Part shown: positions 17,715 to 26,897 of the stretch, piece after piece | Position numbering within the stretch: the stretch's first letter is position 1 | How the letters are laid out: each line of letters opens with the position of its first letter | Source of the DNA: Laceyella sediminis | Lineage (GTDB): Bacteria > Bacillota > Bacilli > Thermoactinomycetales > Thermoactinomycetaceae | Reading direction: 5' to 3' | Assembly (NCBI RefSeq): GCF_003003125.1 | Contig: NZ_PVTZ01000001.1 | Span: 1 to 64,000 of the forward strand | DNA length: 64,000 nucleotides | Program-made: the position numbers and the translations under genes | Notes under the pieces: model-generated | Told to the model about the DNA's origin: nothing | The model's database searches: none | The model's input: the letters and a program-made list of their open reading frames with translations, nothing else

Positions 17715-18903
17715 GCAATCGCTCTCCGATCAACTGGATGATCCGCTCGGCCACTTCGCGTTTGCTGAGCAAAGGCAGAGCGCACACTTCCCCATCCCGG
17801 TCATAGATGGTGACGATATTGGTGTCAGTGCCAAAGCCGGCTCCCGGCAGGGTGACATCATTAGCCACAACCAAATCCTGCCCTTTGCGCACCAGCTTGG
17901 ATTTCGCATACTCCGCCACCCGATCCGTTTCCGCGGCAAAGCCGACAAACAATTGATCGGGCCGTTTGCGTTTGCCCACTTCACTCGCGATGTCCTCCGT
18001 TTTCTCCAACTCCAGCAACCATTCGGAGGAAGCCTTTTTCCGCTTTGAGGCCAGCTCCACTTTCGGCCGATAATCGGACACCGCCGCGGCCTTAATGATC
18101 ACATCCGCTTCCGGTAGCATCCGCATGACGGCCTCTTTCATCTCTCGCGTACGGACAACATCAATCCGGGTTACGCCTTCAGGGGTAGGGAGCGAAACCG
18201 GACCGCTGACGAGGATAACTTCCGCCCCCGCGGACACCGCCGCTTCCGCCAGCGCATAGCCCATCTTGCCAGAAGAATAATTGGAGATATAGCGGACGGG
18301 ATCAATCGGCTCTTGCGTCGGCCCCGCCGTGATCAATACCTTTTTTCCCGCCAGTGGACGGTTTGTATCAAAGAAGCGTTCAACCCACGCCACGATCTCT
18401 TCCGGTTCGGCCATTCGCCCCTGCCCCACATAACCGCAAGCCAATTGCCCTTCCGATGGATCGATGAATCGGACGCCGCGTGACCGAAGTCGGTTCATAT
18501 TCTCCTGCACAACGGCATTTTGGTACATATGTACATTCATCGCCGGCGCTACCACAATCGGGGCGAGTGTCGCCAACAGCGTCGTCGTCAGCATATCATC
18601 TGCCAACCCCATTGCCAGCTTACCCATGAAGTTAGCCGTGGCCGGAGCGATCACAAACAAATCGGCGTGATCGGCCAAATCAATATGGTTCACCACCGCC
18701 GGATTGCGCTCATCGAACGTGTCGACGGCGACGGAATGGCGGGACAGGATTTGCATTGTCAGGGGGGTGATGAATTGGGTAGCGGAAGCCGTCATAATCA
18801 CACGAACATCCGCCCCGCGCTGGGTCAATTGGCTTGCGATCGATGCCGCCTTGAAAGCCGCGATCCCCCCTGTCACTCCCAAAACCACGCGTTTCCCGCG
18901 CAT
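17701..18903 (-). CDS. coaBC: Bifunctional phosphopantothenoylcysteine decarboxylase/synthetase
   Basis: CoaBC performs two steps of coenzyme A synthesis: CTP-dependent coupling of cysteine to 4'-phosphopantothenate, then flavin-dependent decarboxylation. The N-terminal flavoprotein has VTGGIAAFKAA and PAMNVHMY, and the C-terminal half has the synthetase features TAGPTQEPIDPVRYISNYSSGKMG. I choose the ATG at 18903 (MRGKRVVLG), 7 bases after GAGGG, giving 400 residues, close to the B. subtilis size. The longer reading frame would add 39 atypical residues. Confidence 0.96.
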   Translation of the reverse strand: MRGKRVVLGVTGGIAAFKAASIASQLTQRGADVRVIMTASATQFITPLTMQILSRHSVAVDTFDERNPAVVNHIDLADHADLFVIAPATANFMGKLAMGLADDMLTTTLLATLAPIVVAPAMNVHMYQNAVVQENMNRLRSRGVRFIDPSEGQLACGYVGQGRMAEPEEIVAWVERFFDTNRPLAGKKVLITAGPTQEPIDPVRYISNYSSGKMGYALAEAAVSAGAEVILVSGPVSLPTPEGVTRIDVVRTREMKEAVMRMLPEADVIIKAAAVSDYRPKVELASKRKKASSEWLLELEKTEDIASEVGKRKRPDQLFVGFAAETDRVAEYAKSKLVRKGQDLVVANDVTLPGAGFGTDTNIVTIYDRDGEVCALPLLSKREVAERIIQLIGERLHERR

Positions 18904-19056
18904 GAGCATCCCTCTTTCTTCTGTCGATGCGATACCTTGCGGCAAACGCCGCTGAATATTGCGTTTGCGGACGGGTGTGAGCCGTCCACTCTCGAAACGG
19001 AAGCAGGGGGACGCCTCCAACTAGCATCGTCTGGAAACGTCCCCGTCTTTCAACAG

Positions 19057-19260
19057 TTATTTGTTTGGTGTGCGGTTGGTTGGAACAAGCAAATCCGCAG
19101 CGATCTCTTCCAAAGCGGCGCCCACGTACTTTTTGGAACGCGGCTGCAATTGCGGTTCTTGGCCGTCCAACAATTGACGCGCCCGCTTGGAAGCGACAAC
19201 AACCAACGAGTACTTGCTGTCCGCTTTTGTCATCAACAGGTCAATAGATGGATACAGCAA
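19057..19260 (-). CDS. rpoZ: RNA polymerase omega subunit
   Basis: Omega assists beta' folding and core assembly. The 67-residue protein reads [20 protein letters not shown] from a TTG start, aligning at its first residue with B. subtilis omega. GGGAGGG lies 8 bases upstream, and gmk ends 16 bases before. An ATG-only reading would wrongly begin 44 residues earlier, inside gmk. The conserved core [16 protein letters not shown] is complete. Confidence 0.95.
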   Translation of the reverse strand: MLYPSIDLLMTKADSKYSLVVVASKRARQLLDGQEPQLQPRSKKYVGAALEEIAADLLVPTNRTPNK

Positions 19261-19276
19261 TCGATTTCCCTCCCAT

Positions 19277-19879
19277 CTATTCACTAATGACCAGTCGGTC
19301 TTTCCGACAGTGTTCGGCGAGGATGATGCTCTGAATCCGTTCACACGCTTTTTCCACTTTGTCGTTAATGACCACATAATCATAGTGTTCAATTTGTTTC
19401 AATTCATCGCTCGCGGCATGCAAGCGGCTGTTTAAAGAAGTTTCCGTCTCGGACCCTCGCCCCTCAATCCGCTTGCGCAGATCTTCGAAGGTGGGAGGAA
19501 CGAGAAAGATGAAGATGCCTTGTGGAAATTTCTCCTTCACTTGCAGGGCACCCTGCACTTCAATTTCCAACAGGATATCGCGGCCAGAAGCCAGCGTCTC
19601 TTCCACCACCCGGCGCGGGGTTCCGTAATAATTGCCAACATACTGGGCCCACTCGATCAATTCATCTTGTTCAATCATGTTTTGGAATTCGGGCACGGTC
19701 TTGAAAAAATAATTGACTCCGTCCACTTCCCCTTCACGCGGCGCCCGGGTTGTAGCCGATACGGAATACGTAAGCTCGGGCATCCGTTTGCGCAACGCCG
19801 CGCAAACCGTTCCTTTCCCCACACCGGATGGACCTGAAACTACAAGCAATAGTCCTTCTTTTTGATAATTGGCTCTCAT
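19277..19879 (-). CDS. gmk: Guanylate kinase
   Basis: Gmk phosphorylates GMP to GDP. The 200-residue enzyme shows the P-loop [10 protein letters not shown], the GMP-binding residues in [21 protein letters not shown], and [11 protein letters not shown]. Placement between remA and rpoZ is the conserved Bacillus order. Confidence 0.97.
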   Translation of the reverse strand: MRANYQKEGLLLVVSGPSGVGKGTVCAALRKRMPELTYSVSATTRAPREGEVDGVNYFFKTVPEFQNMIEQDELIEWAQYVGNYYGTPRRVVEETLASGRDILLEIEVQGALQVKEKFPQGIFIFLVPPTFEDLRKRIEGRGSETETSLNSRLHAASDELKQIEHYDYVVINDKVEKACERIQSIILAEHCRKDRLVISE

Positions 19880-19891
19880 AGCTAGTCCTTC

Positions 19892-20158
19892 CTACTCTAC
19901 GATCTCTTCGTGTTGTTCTTTGCTTGCCAACCGGTGCGCCACCGTCTCCGGCTGAACGGCTGACAGGATCACATGGTCACTGTCGGTAATGATGACCGCC
20001 CGTGTGCGCCGGCCATAGGTTGCGTCGATGAGCACCCCGCGTTCGCGCGCTTCTTGAATGATGCGCTTAATCGGCGCAGAATCGGGGCTCACAATCGAAA
20101 CGATGCGATTCGCTGAAACGATGTTTCCGAAACCGATATTGATTAATTTGATCCCCAA
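19892..20158 (-). CDS. remA: Extracellular matrix regulator RemA
   Basis: RemA (YlzA) is a small ring-forming DNA-binding protein that activates biofilm matrix and osmoprotection genes in B. subtilis. With a TTG start 9 bases after GAGGAGG the protein has 88 residues, begins [14 protein letters not shown], and matches RemA throughout, including [16 protein letters not shown] and [18 protein letters not shown]. Starting at the upstream ATG would add 13 unrelated residues. Confidence 0.95.
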   Translation of the reverse strand: MGIKLINIGFGNIVSANRIVSIVSPDSAPIKRIIQEARERGVLIDATYGRRTRAVIITDSDHVILSAVQPETVAHRLASKEQHEEIVE

Positions 20159-20276
20159 GCGTGAGTACCTCCTCGCCCATTGTCTCATATTTGTCAAATG
20201 GGGTTGCTATCTTCTCGCATGCATCTCTTGATCCTACTACGCTATTTTAGACACTTTTTTGGCGAGAATCAATGTT

Positions 20277-21191
20277 TTACTCCATATTTTGCACCTGTTC
20301 TTTCATTTTTTCAAGAACGCTCTTGCAATCAACCACGAAAGCGCTAATGGTGTGGAGATTGGCTTTGGATCCGATCGTATTAACTTCGCGGTTCATCTCC
20401 TGCACCAGAAAATCAAGACGCCTGCCCACGGGCTCCGGTTGTTTTAAGGCCGCTTGAAATTGTTCAGCGTGGCTTTTGAGGCGGGTCAGTTCCTCAGTGA
20501 TGTCAGCTTTGTCCACCCAGATCGCCACCTCTGCCACCACCCGTTCCGGAGGGGTATCCACATCGGCCAGCATTTCTGACAACCGCGCCATCAACCGGGA
20601 CTCAACATGCGTTTTGATCTGCGGCACTTCGGCTTCAATCCGCCGGACTATTTCCAATAGCTCTGCCAGTCTTGCGGACACATCTTCCGCCAGCCGCAAT
20701 CCCTCCTGCATGCGCATTTCTTTCAAGCGGATGCACGCCTGTTCCACGGCCTTGAGGCAAATTTCCTTGTATTCCTCCACTTCCCGCTTAACCTCTTCAA
20801 TTATCCAGAATTCCGGTTTATGTATCAGGTCAGCCAATGTCAATTGAGGTTCGATTCCCCATTTGTGTTGCAACGCGCTTCCCGCCGCCAAAAAACTTTC
20901 AACGAATTGCCAATCGATCTCCACTTTTCGCTCCGGCGGCGCAATTCCCTCCAGCGAAACAAAGACATCCACCCGCCCCCGACGCACCACGGATTGCACA
21001 AGTCTACGGATATCTTCCTCTAAGGACATCCATCCTTGCGGTAGTCGCACCACCACATCTAAAAAGCGATGGTTCACCGAGCGAATCTCAGTTGTGACGC
21101 GGCATTCAGCCGTCTCCACTTCTCCCCGTCCATATCCTGTCATGCTCATTGCAGTCAGCTTCTCTTGTGTTGTCATCTCTAAACCCCACAC
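20277..21191 (-). CDS. YicC/YloC family endoribonuclease
   Basis: YicC-family proteins are conserved, and some have been reported as endoribonucleases. The family core begins SMTGYGRGE and ends with the strongly conserved FLVQEMNREVNTIGSKA segment. The listed frame starts at GTG (21191). ATG codons at 21176 (TTQEKL) and just before SMTGYGRG are equally possible because no strong ribosome-binding site decides. Its place upstream of remA-gmk is conserved as yloC. Confidence 0.9.
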   Translation of the reverse strand: MWGLEMTTQEKLTAMSMTGYGRGEVETAECRVTTEIRSVNHRFLDVVVRLPQGWMSLEEDIRRLVQSVVRRGRVDVFVSLEGIAPPERKVEIDWQFVESFLAAGSALQHKWGIEPQLTLADLIHKPEFWIIEEVKREVEEYKEICLKAVEQACIRLKEMRMQEGLRLAEDVSARLAELLEIVRRIEAEVPQIKTHVESRLMARLSEMLADVDTPPERVVAEVAIWVDKADITEELTRLKSHAEQFQAALKQPEPVGRRLDFLVQEMNREVNTIGSKANLHTISAFVVDCKSVLEKMKEQVQNME

Positions 21192-21274
21192 TCTCTTCTC
21201 TCATTTCCATCCCAATTATCTCCAAAATCAAGGGGATCATCCCTTTTCTTAACAATGCATTCAATTCCTGCAGG

Positions 21275-21303
21275 TCGAATTTATCGCCCGTTCCTGATAG
21301 AAT
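21275..21303 (+). promoter_or_regulatory. Candidate extended -10 promoter of the flippase gene
   Basis: TGATAGAAT forms an extended -10 (TAGAAT, five of six) with TCGAAT 17 bases upstream. It begins about 40 bases before the plus-strand start at 21343, in the divergent gap with the YicC-family gene. Confidence 0.45.
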
Positions 21304-21342
21304 AGTGCATTGTAGACAAAGCAATAGAAGGATGTTGACGAC

Positions 21343-22974
21343 ATGTCAAACAAATTGGTAAAAGGAACTGTTATCTTAAGTGTAGCAACATTGTTCACGA
21401 AAATCATCGGCAGTTTGTTCTGGGCGCCGTTTCAGAACATCGCTGGTGATGAAACAGTTGGGCTCTATCGTATTTCTTTTCCGTTTTATACGATTCTGCT
21501 CATGATCGCTTCAGCCGGCATTCCGATCACCGTATCCAAGTTTGTGGCAGAACGTTTGTCCAACGACGATCATGCGGGGGCGCGCCGGGTGTTGAAGGCG
21601 GCATCGCTGATTTTGAGCATCAGTGGCTTAATCGCCTTCTCTCTCTTGTTCTTCGGGTCTGAGTTCATCGCCAACGTGATGCTGAACAACCCGGATACAG
21701 AATCCTCGCTGAAGGTACTGGCGTGCGCAATCGTGTTTGTACCGATCATGGCTGTTTACCGCGGGTATTTTCAAGGTCACCAACAAATGATGCCGACCGG
21801 GGTCTCGCAAGTCGTCGAGCAAGTGGTACGAGTGGGAACGGTCATCGGTCTCACTTACTGGATGGTCCAAGCAAACTTGCCGCAAGAGACGGTGGCTGCG
21901 GGAGCGACCTCCGGTGCTTTGACCGGCGCCATCGCCGGATTGGTGGTTGTCATGTGGTACAATAGCCGCGATCTGAAAGCGGCCAGACGATCCGGTCTGA
22001 ATGCGACCGGTGCTCATGAACCACTGTTTCCGCTTGCCAAAAAAATATTGCGGTACGCTATCCCGATTTCGCTTGCGTCCTTGGTGTTGCCTTTGATCGG
22101 GCTGATCGATTCGTTCACCGTCCCCCGCCTGCTGATGGCGGAAGGCAACACAGCCAGCATGACCAATACGCTGTTTGGCATATACAGTCGAGGAGAGCCA
22201 TTTGTCAATGTAATCTCTACCTTTTCCTCCTCCCTGACGTTGGCTTTGATCCCAGCCATCTCGGCCCATGTCGCCAAACAAGAGATGGCGGCGGTTGAGC
22301 ACAAGACGCAACAAGCGTGGTTAATGACCACGATCATCAGCTTGCCCTCCTGCGTGATGTTGGCAATTCTAGCGCGTCCGCTCAACGTGATGATGTATCA
22401 GGATGACGCCGGAACCGTCACGCTGTCCGTCTTGGCTTTCTCAGCCATCTTCAGCACGTTGGCTGTGACCAGCTCGGGCATTTTGCAAGGCCTTGGACAC
22501 AACAAGGTGCCAGTACGCCATTTGTTGATCGGCGCCGTCTGCAAAGTCATCGGCAACTTCGTCTTTATCCCGATCATGGGCATCGCTGGTTCAGCCTTAG
22601 CCATGGTGCTGGCTTACTTGGTGGTCTGCGCGCTAAACATGTGGATGGTCATTCGCGTGACGGGAGTGAGGCTCTCGCTGACTCGCCAATTTATCAAACC
22701 TGGCTTCAGCACCCTGATCATGGGAATCGCGTTGACCGGTGCTTACCTTTTCATCAGCGACACCATGGATTTGGAGCATGCTTCACGACTGACGAACACC
22801 TTGGCTGCGCTCAGCCTGTGCGTTGTCGCGGGCGTGATCTACATGATCGCGCTGATTGTCAGCAAAACGATCACCGAACAAGAATTGCGAATGTTCCCCA
22901 TGGGAACCCGGTTGATCCGGCTGTTTACCAAATTGAAGCTGATGCGCCCTTCTAAAACGGATATCCCAGCGTGA
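21343..22974 (+). CDS. SpoVB/MurJ-type polysaccharide flippase (MOP superfamily)
   Basis: The 543-residue protein has about 14 predicted membrane helices and the N-terminal pattern KGTVILSVATLFTKIIGSLFWAPF of the SpoVB/YtgP/MurJ group. Members flip lipid II or other undecaprenyl-linked glycans. SpoVB is needed for spore cortex, and YtgP/MurJ acts in vegetative growth. Which role applies here cannot be read from sequence. The candidate sigma-A promoter favours growth, whereas the sporulation genes nearby favour SpoVB. The start follows AGAAGGATG. A terminator ends the unit. Confidence 0.88.
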   Translation: MSNKLVKGTVILSVATLFTKIIGSLFWAPFQNIAGDETVGLYRISFPFYTILLMIASAGIPITVSKFVAERLSNDDHAGARRVLKAASLILSISGLIAFSLLFFGSEFIANVMLNNPDTESSLKVLACAIVFVPIMAVYRGYFQGHQQMMPTGVSQVVEQVVRVGTVIGLTYWMVQANLPQETVAAGATSGALTGAIAGLVVVMWYNSRDLKAARRSGLNATGAHEPLFPLAKKILRYAIPISLASLVLPLIGLIDSFTVPRLLMAEGNTASMTNTLFGIYSRGEPFVNVISTFSSSLTLALIPAISAHVAKQEMAAVEHKTQQAWLMTTIISLPSCVMLAILARPLNVMMYQDDAGTVTLSVLAFSAIFSTLAVTSSGILQGLGHNKVPVRHLLIGAVCKVIGNFVFIPIMGIAGSALAMVLAYLVVCALNMWMVIRVTGVRLSLTRQFIKPGFSTLIMGIALTGAYLFISDTMDLEHASRLTNTLAALSLCVVAGVIYMIALIVSKTITEQELRMFPMGTRLIRLFTKLKLMRPSKTDIPA

Positions 22975-23021
22975 GATCAAAAAAGCCGTCCCGGAATGGG
23001 GCAACAAATCTTGAAAAAGAT

Positions 23022-23058
23022 GAAAGCTGCACTCTTTTGGCAAGGGTGCAGCTTTTTG
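23022..23058 (+). terminator. Terminator of the flippase gene
   Basis: An AAGCTGCACTC/GGGTGCAGCTT stem-loop with a T-rich tail ends about 50 bases past the flippase stop. The next promoter starts four bases later. Confidence 0.85.
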
Positions 23059-23061
23059 CTT

Positions 23062-23090
23062 GCATATTTGACGTGTACCGCTCCATACTA
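23062..23090 (+). promoter_or_regulatory. Sigma-G-type promoter of hsp20
   Basis: GCATA (23062-23066) and CATACTA (23084-23090) are separated by 17 bases and match the B. subtilis forespore sigma-G consensus (GHATR, 17-18, CATWHTA) at every position. The expected transcript start is about 30 bases before the hsp20 start codon. Confidence 0.7.
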
Positions 23091-23127
23091 AGCACAAAAC
23101 AATCGACGCGAAAAAGGAGATGACTCT

Positions 23128-23586
23128 ATGCGCATCAGCGGACAAAACCTTCCATCCAACCACCATCCGATCACTCGATTGCATCAAGAAATCAACCGCA
23201 CATTTGAGCGTTTTTTTGAAAACCCGTTGCTCACTCACCCTATGCCGTACATGCCCGCCATCCACTTCAAGGAAGAAACGGATCGGTTCGTGATCGAAGC
23301 CGAACTTCCTGGAATTGACCCCAACGTAGTTGAAATCGAAGCGCACGGCCGCTCATTGATCATCAAAGGGGAACACAAGCAAACTAGGCAAACACAAGGG
23401 GAGAACATGCACCAAGCTGAGCGCAGATACAGCTCGTTCCACCGCTCGATCACCTTGCCGGAAACCGCCAACCTGGATCAGATCACGGCTGAGTACGAGC
23501 ACGGATTGCTGACAGTCACCGTGCCGAAACATGACGCACCATCCCCCCGCCGCATTGAGATCAAACAACGTAAGACCGACAAGTAA
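23128..23586 (+). CDS. Hsp20/alpha-crystallin family small heat shock protein
   Basis: This 152-residue chaperone has an N-terminal arm with RLHQEINRTFERFF, the alpha-crystallin domain (about 42-140: FVIEAELPGIDPNVVEIEA, then the late GLLTVTVPK signature) and a short basic tail (RRIEIKQRK) with the I-x-I anchor. AAAAAGGAGATG precedes the ATG. Its promoter looks forespore-specific rather than heat-inducible, and I see no CIRCE element. It may therefore protect proteins in the spore. The B. subtilis relatives CotM and CotP are sporulation proteins too. Confidence 0.93.
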   Translation: MRISGQNLPSNHHPITRLHQEINRTFERFFENPLLTHPMPYMPAIHFKEETDRFVIEAELPGIDPNVVEIEAHGRSLIIKGEHKQTRQTQGENMHQAERRYSSFHRSITLPETANLDQITAEYEHGLLTVTVPKHDAPSPRRIEIKQRKTDK

Positions 23587-23618
23587 AAAAGCATCCCCCA
23601 ACCTAGGGGATGCTTTTG
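23585..23618. terminator. Bidirectional terminator between hsp20 and permease
   Basis: A GCATCCCC/GGGGATGC hairpin has a T-tract on both sides, so it can end both the plus-strand hsp20 and the converging minus-strand permease. Confidence 0.85.
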
Positions 23619-23631
23619 TCTGTCATATCAC

Positions 23632-25044
23632 TTATTTGTCTGAAGCAGAGAAGTTATTCAACAGCGAATGTTTGCGGGAATAGGTGAAGTACACCAACAA
23701 TCCGATCAACAGCCATACACCAAACGCGATCCAAGTAACAACCGCCAACTTGGAGATCAAGAAGAGACAAGCCCCAATCGCAATCAACGGAATGATCGGC
23801 ACACCCGGGCACCGGAAGGCACGTGGCAAATCAGGTTGGGTCTTGCGCAGGACGATCACCCCGACAGACACCAGCGTGAAGGCGGTCAATGTACCGATGT
23901 TAACCAATTCCGCCAGTTTTTGCAATGGCAGCAACGCAGCGATGAATGCAGCGATGGTTCCCAAAATCCATGTGCTAGTAAACGGCGTTTTATACTTGGG
24001 GTGAACCTGTGAAAACATTTTCGGCAACAGCCCGTCCCGGGACATGGAGAAGAAAATCCGGGTTTGTCCATACAGCATGACCAAAATGACGGTGGTCATC
24101 CCCAAAATCGCGCCCAAGTCAATCAAACCGGCGACCCAATCTTGTCCAGCCATTTGCAACACCAACGAAACCGGATGATCTTCATGACCTTTGAATTGGG
24201 CAAATGGCACGACCCCGGTCATAATGGCTGTAACAACTACATAAAGGAGTGTACAAATCCCCAGCGACCACAACAACCCTCTCGGGAGATCCCGTTTCGG
24301 GTCGCGGGTTTCTTCCGCAGCGGCCGCAACAGCGTCAAAACCGACATAAGCGAAGAACACCAGCGCCGCAGCTTGGAAAACGCCTTCAAAACCAAACGGT
24401 GTAAACGGTTCCCAGTTTGCTGGCTTCACATAGCCCACTCCGACAAAGATGAAGAGGAGCACCACGGCTACTTTGATAACAACCATGATGTTGTTTACCT
24501 TTTTGGATTCGGAGATACCGCGGGAAAGCAAGAATGTGATTACCATCACGATCAAAAATGCTGGCAAGTTAAAGAAGCTGGTGACACCCTCTTTAGCACC
24601 AGGCGCGGCAGTCAACGCCTCTGGCAGATGGATGCCGAAGCCGCCCAGCAATGACTGAAAATACCCTGACCAACCAACAGCCACCGAACTCACGGCAAAA
24701 AGATACTCCAACACTAAGTCCCAACCGATGATCCAAGCGATCAATTCACCCAACGTCGCATAACTGTAAGTGTAAACCGATCCGGAAATCGGCACCAAAG
24801 AAGCAAATTCCGCATAAGCCAAGGCCGCAAAAGCACAGGCCACACCAGCGATGATAAACGAAAGGATTAAGGCGGGTCCGGCTGTCAGCGCGCCGGTGCC
24901 GGTCAATACAAAAATCCCCGTCCCGATAATCGCGCCAATCCCCAAGAGCGTCAAATCCCAAGCTCCTAAATCCCGTTTCAGTTTGCCTTTGCTCTGCGCC
25001 TCGTTTAATAGCGCGCCAATATCCTTTGTTCGCAATAAACTCAT
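23632..25044 (-). CDS. APC-superfamily amino acid permease (CAT/YfnA type)
   Basis: A 470-residue, 12-helix amino acid transporter. GIGAIIGTGIFVLTG in the first helix and AYAEFASLVPISGSVYTYSYATLGE are typical of the cationic amino acid transporter group that includes B. subtilis YfnA. Substrate is not decidable here. I take ATG 25044 (MSLLRTKDIGALL), 7 bases after GGGAGGGAG, rather than the upstream TTG. It is monocistronic, with a long AT-rich leader and a terminator downstream. Confidence 0.92.
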   Translation of the reverse strand: MSLLRTKDIGALLNEAQSKGKLKRDLGAWDLTLLGIGAIIGTGIFVLTGTGALTAGPALILSFIIAGVACAFAALAYAEFASLVPISGSVYTYSYATLGELIAWIIGWDLVLEYLFAVSSVAVGWSGYFQSLLGGFGIHLPEALTAAPGAKEGVTSFFNLPAFLIVMVITFLLSRGISESKKVNNIMVVIKVAVVLLFIFVGVGYVKPANWEPFTPFGFEGVFQAAALVFFAYVGFDAVAAAAEETRDPKRDLPRGLLWSLGICTLLYVVVTAIMTGVVPFAQFKGHEDHPVSLVLQMAGQDWVAGLIDLGAILGMTTVILVMLYGQTRIFFSMSRDGLLPKMFSQVHPKYKTPFTSTWILGTIAAFIAALLPLQKLAELVNIGTLTAFTLVSVGVIVLRKTQPDLPRAFRCPGVPIIPLIAIGACLFLISKLAVVTWIAFGVWLLIGLLVYFTYSRKHSLLNNFSASDK

Positions 25045-25341
25045 GTCAAACTCCCTCCCTACCAAACAGTGTTAATCTTACGATTTTTCTATCCAGACAA
25101 AAATGTCAGAAACAAACCCTTTTGTTGATGTATTGTGAAAATTTAAGATTACAAAAATATTCCGCGGGGTATTGTGGTTTTTTCTATTTTTTAGCTGGAT
25201 ATCCCCTTTTCTCTAAGCCGTGACGGGCTTTGGGTTTTCCTCCCCTCCTGAATTTTTAAACAATTCAAGTCTTTGTATGCAAATTCTTACAAAAGGCATT
25301 TTGAAATGGGATAAAAAAACTCTTAATGTGATTACTATCAT
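25045..25341. other. AT-rich gap with a GC-rich island upstream of the permease
   Basis: No gene is visible. On the minus strand a candidate promoter (TTGCAT, 17 bases, TTAAAA) at about 25250-25280 is followed by a GC-rich stretch containing GGAGGGGAGG, the hairpin AAGCC/GGCTT with loop CGTCAC, and GGGG that can pair with a later CCCC. It could be a structured leader. It does not fit a riboswitch class that I can confirm by eye. Confidence 0.4.
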
Positions 25342-25373
25342 AAAAAAATTAAAGGGGTTTTTCAACCCCTTTT
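25342..25373 (-). terminator. Terminator of the M42 peptidase gene
   Basis: A 9-bp stem AAAGGGGTT/AACCCCTTT with a four-to-five-base loop is followed on the minus strand by AA and seven T, about 40 bases past the peptidase stop. Confidence 0.8.
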
Positions 25374-25411
25374 AGTAAAAAAAGCCGCTTTATATTATTT
25401 TAAATTTTGGT

Positions 25412-26485
25412 TTAATAACAAATCTCTTCCAATCGTTTGTTATCCAACTTTTTCACCACAGCCGTGACCAATTGCAACGCTTGTTCAAAATCTCTCCTGG
25501 CCATCACGGAGTTGTGGCTGTGTACATAACGGGTTGGGAAGCCGATGGCCACCGTGGGGCAACCGATGCCGTGCAGATGAAACTTGCCGCCGTCGGTTCC
25601 GCCACCCATTAGCGCGTCCATCTGCACATGAATCCCCAGTTCTTCGGCAGTATCAAGCACCAAATCCCGCAACTTGCCATGGCCGATCATAAAATGATCC
25701 AACAAAAACATCGTCGGGCCTTCCCCCAAATCGGCTTTGGCCGGATAGTTCTCAAACCCTGGTGTATCATAAGCCAGGCCAACATCCAGCGCAAACGCCA
25801 CATCTGGACGCACCAACTGAGCCAAGGCAGAGGCCCCCCGCATACCTACTTCTTCTTGTACGGTCGCGCCGGCATAAACCGTGTTGGGATGATCTTGCCC
25901 CTGTAGTTCCCGCAACACTTCAATCGCCAAAGCGCAACCAGCTCGGTTGTCCAAGGCCTTGCCGCACCACCATTTTCCGCCGCGCATCAAAAAAAAGTCA
26001 GACACCGGCACAACGGGATCGCCTAAGCGGATTCCCATCTCTTCCACTTCTTCCTTGCTCGTTGCGCCCACGTCGATAAACATCTCTTTTAATTCAACCA
26101 AGCGGTTCTTCTCCTCCGCACCCAACACATGTGGCGCTTTGGAACCGATGATGCCGACGTAATCCCCTTTGCGTGACTGAACAGTCACGCGATGGCCTAA
26201 CACATTGTGCGACCACCATCCGCCCAATTGTTGAAACCGCAAGAAACCTTTGTCTGTGATTTGCGTCACCATAAAACCGATTTCATCCAAATGGCCAGCC
26301 AGCAAAATGCGGGGGCCATTGGCATCTCCCGTTTTTTTGGCTACAATCCCGCCCATCCGGTCACGCAAAATCTCTTCGGACAAAGGAGCTAGATGGTGTT
26401 CCATCTTGATGCGCACATCCCGTTCAAACCCTGGCACACCATTCGCTTCACTCAGCTCTTTCATCAATTGCTCCAACCGGTCCAT
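25412..26485 (-). CDS. M42 family metallopeptidase (glutamyl aminopeptidase-like)
   Basis: M42 enzymes are dodecameric di-metal aminopeptidases that trim peptides in the cytosol. Visible active-site features are AGHLDEIGFMV, DNRAGCALAIEVL, QEEVGMRGA with the catalytic and metal glutamates, DVGLAYDTPG and the C-terminal RYVHSHNS. ATG 26485 follows AAGGAGGAATCAAT and gives 357 residues, close to B. subtilis YsdC. Transcribed alone. Confidence 0.94.
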   Translation of the reverse strand: MDRLEQLMKELSEANGVPGFERDVRIKMEHHLAPLSEEILRDRMGGIVAKKTGDANGPRILLAGHLDEIGFMVTQITDKGFLRFQQLGGWWSHNVLGHRVTVQSRKGDYVGIIGSKAPHVLGAEEKNRLVELKEMFIDVGATSKEEVEEMGIRLGDPVVPVSDFFLMRGGKWWCGKALDNRAGCALAIEVLRELQGQDHPNTVYAGATVQEEVGMRGASALAQLVRPDVAFALDVGLAYDTPGFENYPAKADLGEGPTMFLLDHFMIGHGKLRDLVLDTAEELGIHVQMDALMGGGTDGGKFHLHGIGCPTVAIGFPTRYVHSHNSVMARRDFEQALQLVTAVVKKLDNKRLEEICY

Positions 26486-26897
26486 ATTGATTCCTCCTTG
26501 TCGTGCGCAAGTGACAGATGGCAAATTTCAAGACGTCCAGCCATTGTCCCATCTAAGTTGACCCACCGGGCCGAAGTATGTTTTTGAAAAAATGATTCAG
26601 ATTCACCTATGTAATGTACCTCAGAAGCACTCTCTTTCGGTATACGAAACAGTATACTTTTTATTATTTCATAATTTTTACCTATGATTCAATCTATTTT
26701 TTCTTTTATCTCTTGTTTATCTTTTGTTTTTAATTACTTTTTTCCAATTCATTACCCATGCTCGTTCGCGCTCACCCGTCTCGGCTTCCCCAACATACAG
26801 GTTCCACCGATGATAAGAATATTCACAACCTTCCTCGCTTATTTGAACCTGCTTGCGGGCGCAACCATCACAAGCCTTTAGTCCCACTTATCACATT
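26486..26897. other. AT-rich intergenic region with a tandem GTATAC palindrome
   Basis: I see no credible gene in these 412 bases. The middle part (about 26580-26750) is very AT-rich. GTATAC occurs twice with six bases between (26640-26657), an operator-like arrangement upstream of the M42 gene. The plus-strand frame 26684-26881 has low-complexity composition and no ribosome-binding site. Confidence 0.4.

Noticed and set aside
25141-25260. ydaO (c-di-AMP) riboswitch
   Set aside because: Some core-like pieces (a GGGGA-type purine run, ACCC, late CAGCTAA) occur, but their order and flanking stems do not fit.
26684-26881. Plus-strand frame of 65 codons
   Set aside because: Low-complexity Phe/Ser/Leu composition from an AT-rich spacer and no ribosome-binding site.
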